A stretch of DNA of 13,589 bases from Willaertia magna (taxonomy: Eukaryota > Heterolobosea > Eutetramitea > Acrasida > Naegleriidae). Position numbers and translations under genes: made by a program. Below the pieces are notes generated by a model. The model was not told the DNA's origin and made no database searches. It saw only the letters and a list, made by a program, of their open reading frames with translations. Below are positions 8,520 through 13,589 of this stretch, piece by piece (positions within the stretch are counted from its first letter, which is position 1; each line of letters starts with the position of its first letter). The DNA lies in contig CADWAF010000679.1 of the NCBI GenBank assembly GCA_902984215.1, positions 1 to 13,589 of the forward strand, written 5' to 3'.

Positions 8520-8600
8520 AATTAATAAATACACCACAAGAATTAAAAGATATTACTGATATAACGTTATTTGTTATAAATTATTAGATAAATAATAGTA
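8520..8600 (+). pseudogene. Short coding-like relic
   Basis: About 20 codons read INTPQELKDITDITLFVINY before TAG, with ordinary protein composition inside otherwise pure AT spacer. There is no start codon. It lies 220 bases upstream of the KH-like fragment and could belong to the same dead gene. Very tentative. Confidence 0.2.
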
Positions 8601-8821
8601 ATATAAGTTTTTTAAATTTGTAAAGTTTTGTACTTTTTTTAAATTAATTTTGGACTTTAATTATTTATTGATTTGTTGTATGTAAGAATTTTAAATTAAA
8701 AATTAATTAAAAATCTAAATTATTTTGAAAATAATTTGAAAAATATATTGTTAGATTTAAATAGAATAAATAAATTTAAAAGTGTCATGTATAGTGGATA
8801 TTATTTTATTTTTTGTTTTCA

Positions 8822-8998
8822 GTTATAATTTTAAATTGTAATCAAAGTTCAGTCAGAATAAAATATAATTTTTCAATTAAAATAAAAAAAGAATTATTTA
8901 TTGAAGTTGATTGTAATTTAAGTAATTTTATTGGAAGATTTGGTGAAAAGAAAAATAAAATTATTGAAACTAACATTAAAATCAATGTAGTATTTTGG
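8822..8998 (+). pseudogene. KH RNA-binding-domain-like fragment
   Basis: The open frame includes KELFIEVDCNLSNFIGRF followed by GEKKNKIIETNIKIN. This matches the KH core: a beta strand, a helix, the G-x-x-G loop (GRFG), a basic helix, then a beta strand starting 'tkIn(v/i)'. One Ile of the usual IIGxxG is missing. The fragment begins just after TTTGTTTTCAG, a good splice acceptor (AG at 8820-8821), so it may be a single exon. It breaks off after the strand 3' of the GxxG helix, exactly where repeat copy B starts at about 8999, so the C-terminal helix is lost. KH proteins bind single-stranded RNA or DNA. This is a relic, not a working gene. Confidence 0.42.
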
Positions 8999-9074
8999 AC
9001 TTTATGTTTTTTAAAAAATTTTAATAAATTTTTTATATTAGTGAGGGTAATAAGAATAAAAGAAAAAAAATGAG
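8999..9074 (+). repeat. Dispersed direct repeat, copy B
   Basis: ACTTTATGTTTTTTAAAAAA, AAATTTTTTATATTAGTGAG and a final AAAATGAG match copy A at 8066-8150 in the same order and orientation, with a shorter purine-rich tail. Confidence 0.7.
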
Positions 9075-9375
9075 GCGAAAGAAAAAAATTAATTTAAAAA
9101 TAATTTAAAAAATAATTTAAAAAATTATTATTTAAAAATAAATTTATAATTTTTTATGATTAATATATAATTTATGATTTATTTTTAAGGATGTTTTAAA
9201 AATATATATTAAAAATATATATTAAAATTAAAAATTATAATCATTTTTTAATATAAAAATATTTATAAAAATTTAAAAATTTAAATTGTTTTTAAAAAAA
9301 AAATAAATAAAATAAAAGGTCAATATAATAATTTTATTAAAGATATAAATATATTTAAAAATTATAAAAAAAAAA
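9075..9375. other. Extremely AT-rich spacer
   Basis: Runs of A, T and AATTTAAAA-type words, including repeated TTAAAAATATATATTAAAAA around 9195-9225. No gene or defined site seen. Confidence 0.5.
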
Positions 9376-9504
9376 ACAAAAAATTTAGTTAGAGCTATTT
9401 ATTTATTTAATTTATATCCAAATAATGATTGTAAAAGTAAAGATTATATTAAAGGATATGATTATATTAATTTTAATAATAGCGTTAAAATATTAAATTA
9501 TTAA
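9376..9504 (+). pseudogene. Coding-like relic, no start codon
   Basis: One frame reads about 42 residues to TAA 9502-9504, containing LVRAIYLFNLYPNNDCKSKD and YIKGYDYINFNNSVKILN. The composition is protein-like, unlike the flanks. No ATG and no family recognised. Confidence 0.25.
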
Positions 9505-9570
9505 TTATATAAAGTTTATCTTTTCAATACTTAAAAAGTTGATAATCAGAAATAGTTAATAAAATTTAAA

Positions 9571-9694
9571 AACAATATAAATTTATACAAATTTAATTTA
9601 AAAAGGAGTATAAATTTATATAAATTAATTTAATAAAAAAAGTATAAATTTATATAGTTTAATTAAAAAAAGTATAAATTTATACAAATTTTAC
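9571..9694. repeat. Tandem AT satellite, four units of 30-34 bases
   Basis: The core (G/A)TATAAATTTATA(C/T)A occurs at about 9576, 9608, 9642 and 9672, separated by AAATTTAATTTAAAAA-type linkers. The 12-base core TATAAATTTATA is itself a palindrome. A fifth isolated copy with TATAGTTT after it is near 12416. Confidence 0.65.
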
Positions 9695-10090
9695 AAGTTA
9701 ATATAAAATATTTTAATAAACTTATCTTATAAATTCTTTTAAATAAATTAACATCAACCTTAAAAAAAATAATTTTATCATCTTTGCTGTATTCAATAAT
9801 GTTGTTTAAAATTTTAATTAAACTATAATCAAATAAAGATAAACATAGAATAAACTTTATAAATTTATAAACATTAATAGTTCAAAATAATTTTATTTTA
9901 ATTTAGTTTGGTTTTAAAGGATTGTTAAAAGTATTTAAAAAAATAGCTTTTAATACCTAAAGAAAATACTTTTTTAAATATTTAATACAAAATCTTCACA
10001 TATCTTCTTAGCAAAAGCAGTATTTTTGATTAATAGATGTTTTGTAAAGATTTTATTTGAAATAAAATTTAAATTAATATTTTTTTCAAA
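9666..10090 (-). pseudogene. Coding-like relic on the - strand, product not recognised
   Basis: On the - strand two protein-like blocks lie in order. The first (about 10090-9977) ends in IFTKHLLIKNTAFAKKICED before a TAA at 9976-9974. The second, 9881-9666, is a 72-codon open frame without ATG, containing SLFDYSLIKILNNIIEYSKD and DKIIFFKVDVNLFKRIYKIS. They are in different frames with A/T filler between. It could be one decayed gene transcribed away from the integrase relic. The left end overlaps the AT satellite. No family recognised. Confidence 0.3.
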
Positions 10091-10294
10091 AAAAAAATAA
10101 TACAAGGTAGCAATGTGAATATTTTAATTAAATATATAATTGTAGCAGTGAAAATTTTTATGTAAATTTTTAGTAAAAAATTTTTTATTATAAAATTTTC
10201 TTTAATTAAAAATTTTTTATTGTAAAATATTTTTTTAATTAAAAATTTTTTTGTAAAAAATTTTTAGGTTGAGTTTTAAAAAAATTATAAAGAT
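10091..10294. other. AT-rich leader before the integrase relic, with a short repeated word
   Basis: The words TTTTTTATT(A/G)TAAAAT and AATTAAAAATTTTTT recur three times between about 10170 and 10262, forming an imperfect tandem array of about 37-45 bases. No clear terminal inverted repeat of a transposon was found here. Confidence 0.4.
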
Positions 10295-11932
10295 ATGTCT
10301 AGTTCTAAATCAATAGATTTTATATTTAGAGAAAAACCAAGCTTTAAAAATCTTCCAAAATCAGAACAAGTTAGGCAAATTTTATTAAAAGGTAATAAAA
10401 TAGCAATAGAAGCAGATTGTTATACTAAGTATTTAAAGAAACAAGTAGAAAACTATGAATTACGTAATGGTGAATTATATATAAATATTGGTTAGGTAGT
10501 AGAAAAGAAAGTATTAAAGAATTTATCAAGAAATGATAAAAAATTAAGCAAAAGAATTATTAGTCCACAAAAAGGTGTACATTTTGAAGTAGTAAAAGAA
10601 AAAGAAGAAAAATAGCAAAAAGTACCTACTAAAAAAGAAATTATTCAAAAACTTCATGAATTCCATGGTAAAGAACATCAATTTGCACGTGATAAAATTA
10701 TTAGTAAATTTAAAGAACTTAATTGGTATTTACTTGGTAAACAAAGTATTATTGAATACTTTATTAAAACTAATAAATTCTATAATGAAAACAAAAATCT
10801 ATCCTCTAAATCTATCCCAAAAATAGCTAAAAAAATTATAGTTCCAAAACAACTATGTTTATTATTATTTTTAGATTGTTTTGATATGCTTTTTTATAAA
10901 GGTTTTAGCTATTGTATTTGTTTTGTTGATATATTTACTAAAAAAGTATGGATAAATGCAATTAAAAAGAAAGATAGTATTACTACTGTTGCTAATATTA
11001 AAAAATTTAAAGAGCAATTAGAAGTAGATAGATATAATAATTTAGAAATTAAAATGGATAATGGACCAGAATTTAATAATAATAGAGTTAAACTATATTG
11101 TAAAACTAAAAAAATTAAACTTACTTTTAGAACACCTAGTGTACCTCAAGGACAAACATCAATAAAAAAAGTTAACAAAACTATTAAAACAGCTTTAAAA
11201 AACTCTATTAAACTTAGTAATAAAAATTGGATTCAAAGTTTAAATGGTGTAGTTGAAAAATATAATGATTGTATTCATTCAACAATATAGTGTTCACCAA
11301 ATTTTTTATATTCAACATTTATAAGTAAAACATTTAACACAATAAAAGAAAAATTAAATCATATTATTAACATTAAAACATTAAAAGAAAAAGTAATTAA
11401 TAATATTATTAAACATGGAAATCAAAACAACAAAACCTACCTTATTAATAATGAAACATTTAAAGTAGGTACTATGGTTATATGATGATAATGATGATAA
11501 TAATGATGATGATAAAAACAATAATAATGATGAAAATAATGATAATGATGATAATGATGATAATGATGATAATGATAATGATGATGATAATGATGATGAA
11601 AACAATAATAATGATGATGATGATGAAAACAATGATAATGATGATAATGATAATAATAATGAAAACAATAATAATGATGATGATGATGAAAATAATGATA
11701 ATGATGATGAAAATAATGAAGAATGGAAAATGAAAATATTAGTACAATTGAATTAAATAATAATACTTATAATTCTATTGTTTCTAATGAATCATTTATA
11801 GATGAAGATATTAATTTAAATAAAAGAAAACGTAATGATGATTGTTTAGTAGAAGAAAAAGAAGAAAAAGAAGAAATTGAATTAACACTAATTAGAAAAA
11901 GACGTTTATTAAGAAGAGTAAAAAATAAATAA
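10295..11932 (+). pseudogene. DDE integrase/transposase relic (retroviral/Ty3-type integrase fold)
   Basis: The frame opens at ATG 10295 and stays in one frame to 11482, interrupted only by TAG at 10493-10495, 10613-10615 and 11288-11290. After the second TAG comes a zinc-binding-like segment (LHEFHGKEHQ), with the expected later Cys pair reading as Asn and Tyr. The catalytic core follows: first Asp in LFLDCFDM (10874-10876), VDIFTKKVWINAIKKKD, second Asp in KMDNGPEF (60 residues later), and 35 residues beyond that, where Glu is expected, a Lys (11165-11167) before KVNKTIK. Then come HSTI.CSPNF (the usual 'HsttgxsPf'), an Asp/Asn tract in a shifted frame, and a basic tail (69 codons from 11723) back in the first frame, ending RKRRLLRRVKNK. 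No reverse transcriptase or gag adjoins, so a Ginger-like or Polinton-type DNA element is at least as likely as an LTR element. The catalytic change and stops mark it as dead. Confidence 0.8.
11482..11721 (+). repeat. GAT/AAT trinucleotide tract coding Asp/Asn/Glu in one frame
   Basis: About 240 bases built from GAT, AAT, GAA and AAC codons when read in the frame starting at 11484, giving an unbroken acidic Asp/Asn tract. The same bases read as Met/Ile in another frame and as stops in the third. Indels have kept multiples of three throughout. Confidence 0.85.
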
Positions 11933-12170
11933 ATAAATAAACAACTTACCTATTGTGTTTATTGTTTAATAATTGATTGAAAATATTTATTATTATTTTA
12001 AAACTGGTGGGATTAAAATATCAAATCATAACACTTCAACCAACAGCCTTCATTTTGATTGAGACTTTCAGTCCTTTGAATGTGTTATTTAATGTTTAAT
12101 TATATTGAAAATAGTGTTAAATCATTATAGATATATTATTTAGTGGTTTATAATATTTTTTAAAAAAAAT
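11933..12170. other. Spacer with a small GC-richer island
   Basis: At 12003-12095 composition rises (ACTGGTGGGATT, CAACCAACAGCC, GACTTTCAGTCC). The island contains a possible stem TAACACTTCAA / TTGAATGTGTTA with about 38 bases between. It also reads as about 35 + strand codons containing GLKYQIITLQPTAFILIETF. It might be a structured RNA, a coding relic, or a transposon end; none can be shown. Confidence 0.3.
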
Positions 12171-12238
12171 TTCATGGATAAAAAAATTAATAAGAAATTT
12201 TTTAACAGATAAAAAAATTATCTAGAAAATTTTTTTTC
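12171..12238. repeat. Tandem duplication of about 31 bases
   Basis: GGATAAAAAAATTAATAAGA then AATTTTTT is followed by AGATAAAAAAATTATCTAGA then AAATTTTTTTT, two diverged head-to-tail units. Confidence 0.5.
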
Positions 12239-13077
12239 CCTTTAGTGGAAACAAAATTCTTATTTAAATAAAATCAACATTGTAATAGTCTATATAATAA
12301 ATTAAAATCTTTGCTCTTTTAATAGTTTTGTAATTGTAAATATAAGAAAGTTTAATAATTTTTAAGTTTGTTGTAATAAATAATTTTAGATAAACTAAAA
12401 AAAATTAAAAAAAATATAAATTTATATAGTTTTTAAATAAAAAAAAACTTACCATAATTTGTACACATATAAAAATATCAAAATTGAATAAATACTTTTT
12501 ATTTTTAGAAAACAGATATAAAAGAATAACTTTGTATTTTTTTTTTTATAAAACAGCTTAAAAAATTGAGTATAAAATATGTTTATAAAAAAAAATTTTA
12601 TTATTAAAAATAAATACTAATATTTACAAAATAATATTTATTTTTAAAAAGTTTGTAAATTTAAATGTTTATTTTTATTGAAATAAAGATCTTAATTTAG
12701 ATTAAATTAAATTATTAAAGAATTCAAAAATAATAAACAAAAAAAGGCTTACAAAATAGTATTTTATTGAAAGAAAGAAGTATAAATTATTAAATGAATT
12801 TAAATTAAAATTAATAAATAATATTAAAATACCATTAATTAACTTAATTTCCTAATATTAATCTATTATAAATTTCTTAAAATGTATACTTATTTTTATT
12901 TGTTAAATTAAATTTATTGTTGTTATTTATTTTGTTACTTTTATTATGTATATTTTTTAAATAAATGATTTAATTTTATTAAATTATATTTTTAAATTAA
13001 GTAAACTATTAAATAAATTTATATTTAAAATTAAAAAATAATTTCTATATTATAAAACATTTTTTTATTTTTTTAAA
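12239..13077. other. Long AT-rich spacer, no gene seen
   Basis: About 840 bases, overwhelmingly A and T. It contains an isolated copy of the satellite core (about 12416) and a small hairpin around 12606-12647 (AAAATAAATACTAATATT pairing with AATATTTATTTTT). No ORF on either strand has protein-like composition. Confidence 0.5.
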
Positions 13078-13155
13078 TTTATTATTGGTTAACAACAAAT
13101 AGAACAATTTATTATTGGTTAACTTTATATAATTGTACAATTATATAAAGTTAAC
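13078..13155. repeat. 16-base direct repeat and 38-base perfect palindrome
   Basis: TTTATTATTGGTTAAC occurs at 13078-13093 and again at 13108-13123, 30 bases apart. The second copy leads into a perfect palindrome at 13118-13155: GTTAACTTTATATAATTGT and its exact reverse complement, centred on TGTACA, with no loop. Confidence 0.9.
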
Positions 13156-13294
13156 AATATTAATATTTAGTCTTCTAAAGAAATCTAAACCACAATATTT
13201 AATCTTACCTAGTGAATTAGCTAATAATTTAATATCATCCACAAAGGTACCTTTTAACGAAAAGAACAAACAGTACTTAGAAAAAAATGGCTGA
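13156..13294 (+). other. Coding-like segment just upstream of the last gene, strand uncertain
   Basis: On + one frame reads LLKKSKPQYLILPSELANNL then ISSTKVPFNEKNKQYLEKNG and stops at TGA 13292-13294, without an ATG. On - the same bases read GTFVDDIKLLANSLGKIKYC then GLDFFRRLNIN. Both look like protein, so the true strand cannot be decided here. It begins right after the 38-base palindrome, and composition jumps at that border. The + reading could be a 5' exon or leader of the gene at 13287 if a frame change or intron joins them. Confidence 0.3.
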
Positions 13295-13589
13295 GCGTAT
13301 TTCTGGTTTGTATAGTAGTATCAATATTGATTGGACCACGAAGGACGTTATTCGCGTGCTATTTCTTGCGCCGTCAAAAGGTGGTATTGGCTTAACAATA
13401 GATGACGCTAAAGTATTACATGATTGCTCTATTGACGGACAAGCTATGAACATAATAATTACAGCATCTGAAGAAGAAAAAGATGAAATTCTACGAACGT
13501 TCACAAATGGTCATGAAGAAAATAGCAAAACAATCAAAAAGATTTGTCTTAAGGCAAAAAACCTATTAAGACTATCGAATCAAATTATA
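13287..13589 (+). CDS. Unrecognised protein, 5' part (runs off the right edge)
   Basis: The ATG at 13287 (after seven A's; an in-frame TAG lies at 13278-13280) opens a frame that stays open for 101 codons to the window end. GC is about 35 % (105 of 303 bases), well above the spacer to its left. The protein begins MAERISGLYSSINIDWTTKD. The stretch DWTTKDVIRVLFLAP, then GLTIDDAKVLHDCSIDGQAM faintly resembles a SAM-type helical bundle ('W..edV..fL....gl......l.e..idG..ll'), but this is pattern impression only. A Lys/Glu-rich helical region follows (about residues 70-100). Because CAGTACTTAG directly precedes the A-run, the ATG could also sit in an exon behind a splice acceptor. Confidence 0.6.
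   Translation, partial: MAERISGLYSSINIDWTTKDVIRVLFLAPSKGGIGLTIDDAKVLHDCSIDGQAMNIIITASEEEKDEILRTFTNGHEENSKTIKKICLKAKNLLRLSNQII

Noticed and set aside
10295..11482. Firm claim of a reassigned TAG codon
   Set aside because: Three TAGs in one dead transposase are too few, and the catalytic residue is also lost, which simple decay explains.
11381..11733. Ser/Leu-rich - strand ORF and Met/Ile-rich + ORF over the GAT/AAT tract
   Set aside because: Both are alternative readings of the trinucleotide tract. The Asp/Asn frame is the one that fits coding tracts in AT-rich eukaryotes.
10295..11932. LTR retrotransposon
   Set aside because: No reverse transcriptase, RNase H, protease or gag frame and no convincing LTR pair around the integrase, so the element class is left open.
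12003..12095. tRNA or snRNA gene
   Set aside because: No A/B boxes, cloverleaf, Sm site or snoRNA boxes in the right order on either strand.
13277..13504. 75-codon - strand ORF at the right end
   Set aside because: It lies opposite a + frame that is open for 101 codons with a good start; treated as its shadow, though not excluded.

Overview
The window is very AT-rich eukaryotic DNA. Genes stand out as islands of higher GC in spacers that are nearly all A and T. Two clean GT-AG introns (304-367 and 1812-1920), protein families typical of eukaryotes (cytochrome P450, BTB, BRCT, protein kinase, F-box, KH) and Asn/Asp/Lys-rich proteins point to a microbial eukaryote with an extreme AT bias. An early-diverging fungus or a dictyostelid-like amoeba would both fit, and the sequence does not settle which.

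Layout. The first 5.1 kb carries genes. A P450 gene enters from the left edge on + and ends 16 residues after its heme-ligand cysteine. It runs tail to tail into a BTB-domain gene on -, which is also cut short; the two overlap by 11 bases, as if two genes had been joined by a deletion. Head to head with the BTB gene, about 40-70 bases away, starts a large intron-containing + gene for a roughly 976-residue protein. It has an N-terminal BRCT domain, a basic (NLS-like) stretch, a middle region faintly like a PD-(D/E)XK nuclease fold, and a C-terminal protein kinase with its key residues intact. A small F-box ORF follows at 4813.

From about 5.14 to 10.29 kb the DNA holds relics and repeats: shredded coding fragments, a 0.73 kb near-perfect palindrome (6043-6769) lying among those fragments, a second 97-base hairpin, several short tandem and dispersed repeats, a fragment that looks like a KH RNA-binding domain, and a coding-like relic on the - strand.

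From 10.29 to 11.93 kb lies a decayed transposase of the retroviral/Ty3-type integrase fold. It has an N-terminal zinc-binding-like region, a DDE core with the exact D-35-x spacing but Lys in place of the final Glu, a long Asp/Asn tract and a basic C-terminus. Its three internal stops are all TAG. No reverse transcriptase is seen next to it, so a Ginger-like or Polinton-like DNA element is as likely as an LTR element.

From 11.94 to 13.16 kb is AT-rich spacer with a few small repeats and a 38-base perfect palindrome. The last 430 bases return to about 35 % GC and hold the start of an unrecognised + strand gene that runs off the right edge. No rRNA, tRNA or CRISPR array is seen.
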